A model generated the notes under the pieces. It did not search any database, was not told the DNA's origin, and saw only the letters and a list, made by a program, of their open reading frames with translations. Source: JAKFDK01 sp036676195 (GTDB taxonomy: Bacteria; Bacillota; Sulfobacillia; Symbiobacteriales; ZC4RG38). Taken from it: a stretch of 13,218 nt of DNA. The first letter of the stretch is position 1, and the number at the start of each line of letters is the position of its first letter. This document shows positions 6,045 through 13,028 of this stretch, in pieces. The stretch covers positions 1-13,218 of the forward strand of contig JAKFDK010000110.1 in NCBI GenBank assembly GCA_036676195.1, given 5' to 3'. The position numbers and the translations under genes are program-made.

Positions 6045-7726
6045 CCATTCGTGTGGATCCGATCACCCAGCAGGTGGTGTCCGCCGGCCTGACCGGCATC
6101 GTTCTGGAAATGCAGAACAGCCTGTTCCGCACTGGCTTCAGCACCATCATCCGGGAATCCCAGGATGCTTCCTGCGCGATCCTGGACCGCGACGGCCGGT
6201 TGGTGGCCCAGCATGTAGTGCTGGCCCTGCACATGGGTGCGTTTCCCGCCTGCGCGGGGGCCCTTCTGGCTGCGTATCCGCCTGAGACCATGCAACCCGG
6301 CGATGCTTTTGTGCTCAATCATCCGTACGAAGGTGGGAGTCCCCACGCGCCGGACGTGTGTATCATCACACCGGTGTTCGTGGATGGCCAACTGGTGGCC
6401 ATGTGTGCCAACATGGCGCACAAGACGGATATCGGCGGGACGGTGCCAGGGAGCTGTTCCGGCCAGGCCAAGGAAACCTATCACGAAGGTTTGCACCTGC
6501 CGGCTGTACGTTACGCCGTGGGCGGCGTAGTCAGCCGGGAAGTGGAAGCCATTATTGCCGCCAACAGCCGCAGCCCGGAACTGGTCTGCGGTGATCTGCG
6601 CGGGCAAATGGGCGCCTGTCGCCTGGGCGAACAGCGCCTGCAGGAATTGATGCACCGCTATGGCATCGAAACTGTGCTGGCTGCAGCCGAGCGCAACCTG
6701 GAACTTTCGGCGGAAATGGTCAGGGATGAACTGGCCCGCTGGCCTGACGGCACTGTGGAGGCCGAGGCGCTGATTGATGACGACGGGATCGACCTGGGGC
6801 AGCCGGTACGGGTACATGTGCGGGTGACCAAGTCGGGGCGGAAGATCGAGTTTGACTTCAGCGGCAGCGCCGGTCAGACCAGGGGACCGGCCAATATCCG
6901 GCCGCCGCTGGTGCGGGCCGTCTGTTCCTTCGCCCTGGCATGCATGGTGCAGCCCGTGCCGCCGGTGAACCAGGGGCTGATCAGCGTGCCGGAACTGGTC
7001 TTGCGGGAAGGCAGCCTGCTCAACCCCACCTGGCCGGCACCGGTGAATGGCTATAACCAGACGGCGCACGCCCTGGTCGAGGCGGTGCTGACCGCGCTGG
7101 GGCAGTTTGTCCCGCAACGGCTGGTGGCCCCGAGTTGCGCCAGTCGCTCCATTGTGCTGAGCGGCTTTAATCCCACCACCGGGCGCAACTATGTTCAGTA
7201 TGAAATTTTTGGTGGTGGATCCGGCGCCAGGGCAGAAAAGGACGGTGTCTCCGGCACCAGTGTGAACCATTCGAATGCCCGGATTGCATCGGTGGAGATC
7301 GTTGAGTCTGAATTCCCGGTGCGCTGCCGCCAGTTCCGGTTTCTGCCCGACAGTGGTGGGGCCGGCCGTTTCCGCGGTGGTGTGGGCTTTGTGCGTGAGT
7401 ACGAGTTGCTGGCTCCGGAGGCGCGTTTCTCGGTGCGATCCGGCAAGCAGCTCATTCCGCCGGCTGGTCTGGCCGGGGGGCATCCGGGGCGGGCCGGGGC
7501 CTGCACGATTAACCCTGGTACTGCGGCCGAACGCCGCCTGCCTTCCCGCTATGCCGACCTGCGGCTGGTTCAGGGGGATGTGATTCGGCTGGAGACACCG
7601 GGCGGGGGCGGGGTCGGGGACCCGGCTACCCGGGACCCGGACCGGATTGCGGCTGATCTGACCGAAGGCGCGGTCACAGCAGAGGCGGCTGCACAGATCT
7701 ACGGTTACCGGCAGACAGGGGGGTAG
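6041..7726 (+). CDS. Hydantoinase/oxoprolinase family subunit B
   Basis: The 561-residue protein starts with an ATG overlapping the hyuA stop (ATGA). It is a HyuB-family subunit of normal length for hydantoinase B and shorter than the acetone carboxylase alpha subunit (about 770). It carries the family motifs NHPYEGG near residue 93, H102-x2-D105 and H127 in AHKTDIGG. The His-x2-Asp...His spacing (22 residues from Asp to His) matches the Mn site I recall for the acetone carboxylase alpha subunit, so a metal site is probably kept. The C-terminal half has the Gly-rich GSGAR...DGVSGTSVNHSNAR segment and GGAGRFRGGVGF, also typical. It would form the substrate-transforming half of a complex with HyuA in the cytoplasm. 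Reaction (carboxylation or ring opening) and substrate are unassigned. Confidence 0.92.
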   Translation: MTIRVDPITQQVVSAGLTGIVLEMQNSLFRTGFSTIIRESQDASCAILDRDGRLVAQHVVLALHMGAFPACAGALLAAYPPETMQPGDAFVLNHPYEGGSPHAPDVCIITPVFVDGQLVAMCANMAHKTDIGGTVPGSCSGQAKETYHEGLHLPAVRYAVGGVVSREVEAIIAANSRSPELVCGDLRGQMGACRLGEQRLQELMHRYGIETVLAAAERNLELSAEMVRDELARWPDGTVEAEALIDDDGIDLGQPVRVHVRVTKSGRKIEFDFSGSAGQTRGPANIRPPLVRAVCSFALACMVQPVPPVNQGLISVPELVLREGSLLNPTWPAPVNGYNQTAHALVEAVLTALGQFVPQRLVAPSCASRSIVLSGFNPTTGRNYVQYEIFGGGSGARAEKDGVSGTSVNHSNARIASVEIVESEFPVRCRQFRFLPDSGGAGRFRGGVGFVREYELLAPEARFSVRSGKQLIPPAGLAGGHPGRAGACTINPGTAAERRLPSRYADLRLVQGDVIRLETPGGGGVGDPATRDPDRIAADLTEGAVTAEAAAQIYGYRQTGG

Positions 7727-7732
7727 CTCACT

Positions 7733-8953
7733 ATGTCTTTTCAGGAGTTCTACACCTATCAGATGCCAACCCGGATTGTACACGGGCGCGGGGCCTTGCG
7801 GCTGTTGCCGGAGGAACTGTCCCGGCTGGGCGGTAAACGCGTCTGGATAGTGACCGATCCGGGCATTGTTCAGTCCGGGCTGCTCCGCCATGTAACCGAG
7901 GTACTGACCGCGGCCGGCATTCCGCATGGCGTGTATGCCGATACACCCAACACGGCCACTGTGGCGGCCGCAGCAGCCAGTTATGCGCAGGCGCGCGACT
8001 TCGGTTTTGACAGCGTGGTGGCGCTGGGCGGCGGCAGTGCGCTGGTAGTGGGTAAGGTCACGGCCATTCTGGGCGGCAACGGCGGCCACCCCCGCGACTA
8101 CGAGCACCAGGGGTATACCCAGCCGCCGGTTCCGTGCGTGGCCATCCCCACCTCGGCCGGTTCCGGGGCAGAGGTGTCCAAGCAGTGCCCGCTGGTGGAT
8201 GAAGAAAGGCAGCACAAGTTCACCCTGGGCGACACCAGGGGTTACCCGGCCGTGGCCTTGCTGGACGCCAACCTCCTCCGGACCATTCCCGCCCGGCAGG
8301 CGCTGTTTTCCGGGGCAGACGCCCTCACCCATGCCATTGAGGCCTATGTCACCACCTATACGACGCCCCTGACCGATGCCCTGGCGGAAAAGGCCATGCA
8401 CATGCTCATGCAGAACCTGCGTCCGGCCATTCTGGCCGGTGACCCGGCGGCGCAGGAGGCGTGCCTGCTTGGCAGTACCCTGGCCAACATTGCCTGCGGA
8501 AACGCCAAACTGGGCCTGGTGCACGGGCTGGCCCGCAATGTCCAGGCCATGTTCAAGGTGCCCTACGGCCTGACCATTGCCGTGTTTCTGCCGCCGGTCA
8601 TGGCCTGGAACACCCCGGCTGCCCCGGAGCGCTTCGCCGTAATGGCACAGCAGTTTGGCGCGGCCCAGCCGGGCAGCCCGCTTCAGGAACAGGCGGACCG
8701 GGCCGTTCAGGCTGTCAGGCACCTGCTGGCCGATCTGGACTGCCCCCGGCGGTTCACGCCGGATCAGGTTGATCCGGAGGCCATTCCCACACTGGCCCGG
8801 ATGGCTTTTGCCCGGGGCAGCAAGCTGCAGAGTCCGGCCGATCTGCTGAAGGTTGATACCACTGGTTATGTCAACTCACCAAACATTCGCCGCGCCCGCT
8901 ACGACGATGTGGTCAAACTCTACCAACATAGCCTGCAGGGTTGGGACCTCTAA
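7733..8953 (+). CDS. Iron-type (group III) alcohol dehydrogenase homolog with altered metal site
   Basis: The 406-residue protein begins six bases after hyuB and has the group III alcohol dehydrogenase fold and length: an N-terminal Rossmann-like NAD(P) domain with GGGS at 99-102, PTSAGSGAEVS in the centre, and a helical metal-binding domain with GADALTHAIEAY. Typical members oxidise or reduce alcohols and aldehydes or ketones with NAD(P) and Fe or Zn. The metal ligands of E. coli FucO are D196, H200, H263 and H277. Here D196, H200 and H264 are present, but the fourth is Y278 (PYG instead of PHG), and the nearby conserved His is R268. The usual Asp of GGGSxxD is V105, while the Lys (K108) remains. 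It may bind metal differently or have lost normal activity. The context suggests alcohol/carbonyl interconversion on the same substrate as the hyu and ubiD products. Confidence 0.88.
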   Translation: MSFQEFYTYQMPTRIVHGRGALRLLPEELSRLGGKRVWIVTDPGIVQSGLLRHVTEVLTAAGIPHGVYADTPNTATVAAAAASYAQARDFGFDSVVALGGGSALVVGKVTAILGGNGGHPRDYEHQGYTQPPVPCVAIPTSAGSGAEVSKQCPLVDEERQHKFTLGDTRGYPAVALLDANLLRTIPARQALFSGADALTHAIEAYVTTYTTPLTDALAEKAMHMLMQNLRPAILAGDPAAQEACLLGSTLANIACGNAKLGLVHGLARNVQAMFKVPYGLTIAVFLPPVMAWNTPAAPERFAVMAQQFGAAQPGSPLQEQADRAVQAVRHLLADLDCPRRFTPDQVDPEAIPTLARMAFARGSKLQSPADLLKVDTTGYVNSPNIRRARYDDVVKLYQHSLQGWDL

Positions 8954-8960
8954 CGTCTAC

Positions 8961-8966
8961 GGAGGT
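8961..8966 (+). promoter_or_regulatory. Ribosome binding site deciding the lipoprotein start
   Basis: GGAGGT ends seven bases before the ATG at 8974. Starting there gives a clean signal peptide and lipobox. The frame remains open upstream to a TTG at 8941, inside the previous gene's end, which would put extra residues in front of the signal sequence. Confidence 0.8.
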
Positions 8967-8973
8967 GGCATAT

Positions 8974-10062
8974 ATGCGTCTTCAGGCTCTGGTTCCGTTT
9001 GTTGTGGGTGTCTCCCTGCTGGCCGGCTGTGCCGGCAAAGCTCCGGCCCCGACCTCGGCCCCGGCCAGCAGCAGTGTCCCGCCTGCCCCGACCCAGAGCA
9101 ACCAGCCGGCGGAAACGACCAGGCCTGCCGAACCGCCCCCCTTGCAGCCTGAGCCCCTGATCCTCGGGTTCGATGCCATGAGTATTACCGGTGCCCCGAT
9201 CCACTTTGCGGCCGATGCCGGCATCTTCAAGAAGTACGGTCTGGATGTGAAGCTGGTTTACGTGGCCGGTGGCACCAAGCTAACCCAAACACTGGTGGCC
9301 GGTGAGGTGGAGATCGGGCAGAATGGGTATTCCTCTTCCGTATCCGCCGCCGCCAGCGGCGCCCAGTTGGTCCTGATCGGCGGCATCAGCAATACGATGC
9401 CGTTCCAGTTGATGAGCAAGCCGGAGATCAAGACCCCACAGGACCTGAAGGGCAAGAAGATTGCCATCAGTACCTTCGGTTCCTCTACAGACACCTCGGC
9501 CAAGCTGGTGATTTCCCACTACAAACTGGACCCGGCCAGTGTGGCCGTACTCCAGATCGGCGGCGAGCCGGAGCGGGTATCGGCGCTCAAGTCCGGGCAG
9601 GTGGATGCGATTCTGACTCAATACCCCACCACCGGCATCCTGGCCGATCAGGGCTATCACATTCTGGCCGAGGTGGCTGACATTGGCGGCGAGTACCCCA
9701 ATACAGCCTATGTGACCAGCCGGCAGTTTCTGCGGAAGCGACCGGAGGTGGCCAGGCGCTTCATGATGGCCATGGTGGAAACCCTGCACCGGTACCGCAC
9801 CGAAAAGGACGCCGCCCTGGCCGCCACTGCCAAGTTCCTGAAGGTGGACGACCCCAAAACACTGGCACAGACCCATGCCTACTATAGCGAAAAGATCTTT
9901 CCCCGGGTGCCCAGGGCCAGTGTGGAAGGTGTGACGAACCTGTTGGCAAGCGAGGCCAAGAAGAAAACCGTCACCATCACCGCCAGGGATATCGTGGACA
10001 ACTCCATGTTGGATGCCCTGGAGAAGGAAGGGTTTGTGCAGAAGATCACCGGCGGCAAGTGA
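8974..10062 (+). CDS. NMT1/SsuA-like ABC transporter substrate-binding lipoprotein
   Basis: The 362-residue protein has a short signal peptide and the lipobox LAGC with lipid-modified Cys at 19, then a Pro/Ser/Ala/Thr-rich tether to about residue 60, then a periplasmic-binding-protein type II domain. Features such as AADAGIFKKYGLDV, a GGTKLTQTLVAGEVEIG segment and DLKGKKIAI are typical of the SsuA/ThiY/TauA (NMT1) group, which bind alkylsulfonates, pyrimidine precursors, aromatic acids and related small anions. It would sit on the outer face of the membrane and deliver substrate to an ABC permease. No permease or ATPase gene is adjacent, which is unusual because these normally travel together. 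Its place in the operon suggests it captures the substrate or a precursor of the encoded pathway. Family is firm; ligand is unknown. Confidence 0.9.
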   Translation: MRLQALVPFVVGVSLLAGCAGKAPAPTSAPASSSVPPAPTQSNQPAETTRPAEPPPLQPEPLILGFDAMSITGAPIHFAADAGIFKKYGLDVKLVYVAGGTKLTQTLVAGEVEIGQNGYSSSVSAAASGAQLVLIGGISNTMPFQLMSKPEIKTPQDLKGKKIAISTFGSSTDTSAKLVISHYKLDPASVAVLQIGGEPERVSALKSGQVDAILTQYPTTGILADQGYHILAEVADIGGEYPNTAYVTSRQFLRKRPEVARRFMMAMVETLHRYRTEKDAALAATAKFLKVDDPKTLAQTHAYYSEKIFPRVPRASVEGVTNLLASEAKKKTVTITARDIVDNSMLDALEKEGFVQKITGGK

Positions 10063-10110
10063 GGGCCGGCCGCCGGGGCGGTCTGATCCATATGAAACGG
10101 AGGAGCAGCC

Positions 10111-10668
10111 ATGGGTGGAATCGAGCATCATTTTCACAGCCGCAAGGACCGTAAGTTCCTGCGGGAGGTCAGCGGGGAATACAACCTGAAAACCGAGCTG
10201 GAGCGCCTGCGCTCCCTGCCCAGGGTACGCAAGGCCGGCGACGTGCAGTGGCACGACGGTCCCCAGGCTTTCTCCAAGCATTACCTGCACCCGGAGGATG
10301 GCCTGGGCCAGACCCTGCATATTCACCTGGAGGAGTACGGGCCCGGCGGCAAGGCCCAGAAGCATGGCCATGTCAATGAGGCCGTGTTTTACATCCTGGA
10401 CGGCAAGGGTTACGAGGTCCACGACAACATCCGCTACGACTGGGAAGCCGGTGACATTGCCATTGTGCATGCCAACTGCGTGCACCAGCATTTCAACGCC
10501 GACGAACACCGGCCGGCCCGCGCCCTGGTGATCAAGACCAAGCCAATGTATGTGTTCATGAACCTGATCTTCCAGAAGCAGGTGGAGCCGCGGCCCACTG
10601 AACCGACCGAGCATGGCGTCGGGTTCAAGCCGCGCGAGGAGGGGGACAACGAACATGCCATGGGATGA
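10111..10668 (+). CDS. Small cupin protein 1
   Basis: The 185-residue protein starts at an ATG after CGGAGGAGC (10098-10106). It is a single-domain cupin: motif 1 gives H85-G-H87 and E90 in HGHVNE followed by a Gly turn (DGKG), and motif 2 has the EAGD turn, H120, and H125-Q-H127 in HQHFNAD. These His and Glu residues can bind Fe, Mn, Zn or Ni. About 65 residues precede the barrel. Cupins of this size include sugar isomerases, dioxygenases, lyases, metal-binding storage proteins and sensors; none can be chosen here. It overlaps the next gene by 14 bases and is a paralog of it (shared HxH...E and HQHFNAD), so the two may form one heteromeric complex. A ring-cleaving dioxygenase role would be odd if the host is a strict anaerobe. 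Confidence 0.85.
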   Translation: MGGIEHHFHSRKDRKFLREVSGEYNLKTELERLRSLPRVRKAGDVQWHDGPQAFSKHYLHPEDGLGQTLHIHLEEYGPGGKAQKHGHVNEAVFYILDGKGYEVHDNIRYDWEAGDIAIVHANCVHQHFNADEHRPARALVIKTKPMYVFMNLIFQKQVEPRPTEPTEHGVGFKPREEGDNEHAMG

Positions 10669-11218
10669 AGCACAGGTCTGGAATCAGGGCGAACTGAAGT
10701 CGACCTTTTACCAGGACATGTTGCAGGATGCCGCCGCCAAGCCCAGCCGGGACGGCGAAAAGAAAAAGATCGTCAAACCGGCGGAAATGCCCTGGGAAAG
10801 CTCCCCGCATGGGCTGCTGAAGCACATGCTGAACGAAAGCATGAACACCAGGGCCGACACGGTAGACATTTACATGCAGGTGATCCCGCCAGGCAGCCGG
10901 TCCGGAAAGCACCGCCACCTGGCGGAGGAGGCCGTTTACATTCTGGAAGGCCGTGGCTACGACCTGCACTGGGACTGCGACGTGGAGATCACCGACAAGT
11001 ACCACTGGAAGCCCCAGACCGAGCCGAAGCGCTTTGAATGGGAGGCGGGGGATGTGGTGTACATTCCGCCCAATACCATTCATCAGCATTTCAACGCCGA
11101 TCCGGACCGGCCGTGCCGGATTATCAGCGCCACCAACCGGATTTACAAGCTGTGCGGCCTGAATGACCTGGAGCAAATTGAGACTGCTCCGGAGTACCCG
11201 TCTGCCCCGGCGCGCTAA
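10655..11218 (+). CDS. Small cupin protein 2
   Basis: The 187-residue protein starts at ATG 10655, preceded by GAGGAGGGGG (10636-10645) inside the end of the previous gene; an upstream in-frame start at 10613 is less likely because it lacks such a site. Motif 1 gives H86-R-H88 with E91/E92 and an EGRG turn; motif 2 gives EAGD, IPPNT, and H143-Q-H145 in HQHFNAD. It differs from its neighbour by an insertion of roughly 20 charged and aromatic residues between the two motifs (about residues 108-130) and a different N-terminal extension. The shared cores and the overlap suggest duplication and co-translation, perhaps two halves of what is a bicupin in other proteins. No enzymatic activity is assigned. 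Confidence 0.85.
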   Translation: MPWDEAQVWNQGELKSTFYQDMLQDAAAKPSRDGEKKKIVKPAEMPWESSPHGLLKHMLNESMNTRADTVDIYMQVIPPGSRSGKHRHLAEEAVYILEGRGYDLHWDCDVEITDKYHWKPQTEPKRFEWEAGDVVYIPPNTIHQHFNADPDRPCRIISATNRIYKLCGLNDLEQIETAPEYPSAPAR

Positions 11219-11227
11219 GCCGCCGGC

Positions 11228-12436
11228 ATGCATAACCTCCTCCTGATTTATCTGTTGACCTTCCTGGCAACCACCCAGGAAGGCGGGATGAATGTGCTGG
11301 TACCTCTGACAGTGGCGGCGGGCGGGGCCAGCACCGCAATGGTGGGGATTGTGTATGGGCTGGCCGCTGCCTTCCGGCTCATCTCCCGCCCGCCGGTCGG
11401 GGCCTTCTATACGGTGGACCGCGGCATGTGGATGGCCGGTGCCGGTCTGTTGGTGGTGGCGGCCAGTAATTTCGGGTTTACCCTGGCCAGCGGATCAGTC
11501 GCCTTCGCGGTGCTGTATGCGGTGCATGGCTTTGGCTTCGGCGTGGTCACTACCGTGATGCTGGCGCTGTGCATGGACGCCCGCCCTGAAGGCACCAAGG
11601 TGGGCGAGGTGATGGGCTGGTATACTGCCGCCATTGCCGCCGGCTATATGACGGGCGGGTTCCTGGGCGGGTGGGCTGGCGAGGCATTCGGGCTGCCGGT
11701 TGCTTACCGGTTGCTGGGGCTGCTGCCGGCGGTGAGCCTGCTGCCGTTGCTCATGTTCCGTACCGGCGACCTGGCCCGGCCGGAGCCTGGCGCGGCGGCT
11801 GCGGCCGCAGCCAGGAAGGCCGGAAAGCGGCGCCTGGCCCTGCGGGGTCTCACGCTGCCGGTGCTGGTGGCTGCGCTGATCGCCTTCTATATGAACTTTT
11901 TCAACGATGTGATGGACGCCTTGTTCCCGGTTTATGCCCAGGCTGCCGGTTACAGCACTGGCTTTATTGGCTACATGAAGGGCTTCAAGTCCATGGGCTC
12001 TATGGCCATCCGGCTGGTGTCCGGCCCGCTCCTGCGCTATCTGGACCACCGGAAGGTGAATCTGGTTTCCCTGGTGGTGCTGGCAGCGGCGGTGGCAGCA
12101 GTCCCGCTCACCCTCCTGCCGGTGGTGCTGCTTGGCTTGTTCGTTCTGCAGGGCATCTGCCGGGGCATTGCCCGGGTCACGTCGGCCACCCTGGTGGCGG
12201 AAGGCAAGGGCAGTGCGGCCGACAGCGGTGCCGCCTCGGGCTGGTACAACGCCGGGCTGGACCTGGGTGCCACCCTCGGCCCGGCTTCAGCCGGTCTGCT
12301 GGCTGGCTTTATGGGCCTCAAGACCACGCTGGTGGTGCTGCCGGCTGTCTTCCTGGCCATTTATGCCGTCCTGGAGGTGGCGTTGCGCCGCTACGAGGCC
12401 CGGAAGCTGGCCGGGGCCTCGGCCCAGGCGGGGTAG
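11228..12436 (+). CDS. MFS transporter
   Basis: The 402-residue hydrophobic protein shows about twelve membrane segments in two halves with a central Ala-rich, then basic cytoplasmic loop (near residues 180-202), the usual major facilitator layout. It would exchange a small metabolite across the cytoplasmic membrane, probably the substrate or product of the operon. The TM2-TM3 loop reads GAFYTVDR rather than the canonical G-x3-DR-x-GR-R, so motif A is degenerate. The chosen ATG lies nine bases after the cupin stop without an obvious ribosome binding site, so translation may be coupled; an ATG at 11288 has AGGAAGG before it but would remove the first membrane helix. It is the last gene of the block, followed by a terminator. 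Substrate unknown. Confidence 0.85.
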   Translation: MHNLLLIYLLTFLATTQEGGMNVLVPLTVAAGGASTAMVGIVYGLAAAFRLISRPPVGAFYTVDRGMWMAGAGLLVVAASNFGFTLASGSVAFAVLYAVHGFGFGVVTTVMLALCMDARPEGTKVGEVMGWYTAAIAAGYMTGGFLGGWAGEAFGLPVAYRLLGLLPAVSLLPLLMFRTGDLARPEPGAAAAAAARKAGKRRLALRGLTLPVLVAALIAFYMNFFNDVMDALFPVYAQAAGYSTGFIGYMKGFKSMGSMAIRLVSGPLLRYLDHRKVNLVSLVVLAAAVAAVPLTLLPVVLLGLFVLQGICRGIARVTSATLVAEGKGSAADSGAASGWYNAGLDLGATLGPASAGLLAGFMGLKTTLVVLPAVFLAIYAVLEVALRRYEARKLAGASAQAG

Positions 12437-12456
12437 GGTCCCTGTGTGCACTGAAA

Positions 12457-12487
12457 AGGGCCGGCGGGAGTGTTTCCCGCCGGCCCT
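12457..12487. terminator. Bidirectional intrinsic terminator between convergent units
   Basis: A 13-bp perfect stem (12457-12469 with 12475-12487) closes a 5-base loop. On the minus strand the stem is followed by a T run (the complement of AAAA at 12454-12457), good for ending the cheW transcript. On the plus strand the tail is only TGGTTGG, so it is weaker for ending the operon, though the very GC-rich stem could still work. Confidence 0.75.
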
Positions 12488-12518
12488 GGTTGGCGGATCT
12501 CCGGCTGATCTAACAGTG

Positions 12519-13025
12519 TCAGGTGGGGTGCTGGGTACGCAGAATGGCTGGCAGGTTGACCAGGATGACCAGGCGCTCTCCCACCTTGGCGACACCTTCT
12601 ACACCCTCCACCTGAACACTGACTCCTTCCGGGGGGGGTTCGATTGCGGCGGCTGAGACAGTGAGCACTTCGTTGACGCTATCCACGACACAGCCGACAA
12701 GTCCTGAATCCGTTTCTGCCACCATAATACGGGTGTCACTGCCCCGAGCCCCTTCGCGCAGCCCCAGCCGCCGCTTGAGGTCGATGACCGGTACCACCTG
12801 CCCCCGCAGATTGATGACCCCTTCGGCAAACGCAGGCATGCCCGGCAGCGCTGTCACTGCTTGCATAATGATGATTTCTCTAATTGTGACGATGTCGGCG
12901 CCGAAACTTTCACTCCCCAGGGTAAACACCACAATCTGCCGCTCGCCTTCTCCCGATGCACGGGCGGAGCGGGTATGCAGCGCTGTCACCGGTCCCTTGT
13001 TGTGTGCTTCCGGCAAGACCTGCAC
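12519..13025 (-). CDS. cheW: CheW-like chemotaxis coupling protein
   Basis: The 168-residue protein matches CheW: an IVVFTLG-type first strand, a VTIREI segment, a VINLRGQVVPVIDL core near the middle, and the DSVNEVL region in the second half. CheW bridges chemoreceptor signalling tips and the CheA kinase at the membrane. Length is near normal (150-170). The first available start in frame is GTG at 13025-13023, just after the stop of the upstream chemoreceptor, because an in-frame TAG (that same stop) lies two codons before it. The only G-rich stretch touches the GTG, leaving no normal spacing, so reinitiation after the receptor is likely. A GTG at 12989-12987 with AGGGA before it is an alternative start giving about 156 residues. 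Confidence 0.92.
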   Translation of the reverse strand: MQVLPEAHNKGPVTALHTRSARASGEGERQIVVFTLGSESFGADIVTIREIIIMQAVTALPGMPAFAEGVINLRGQVVPVIDLKRRLGLREGARGSDTRIMVAETDSGLVGCVVDSVNEVLTVSAAAIEPPPEGVSVQVEGVEGVAKVGERLVILVNLPAILRTQHPT

Positions 13026-13028
13026 CCC

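Noticed and set aside
5969..8722. 917-codon open frame on the minus strand
   Set aside because: It lies antisense to HyuB and most of the alcohol dehydrogenase, both clear family members. Its translation is rich in Arg, His, Gly and Pro as expected of a high-GC shadow frame, and it has no recognisable domain.
9280..10656. 458-codon open frame on the minus strand
   Set aside because: It is antisense to the lipoprotein and first cupin, spans the gap between two real genes, and shows no family signature.
10111..11218. Cupins as gentisate-type ring-cleaving dioxygenases
   Set aside because: Cupin metal motifs alone are not specific, the proteins are about half the size of bicupin dioxygenases, and the rest of the operon looks anaerobic.
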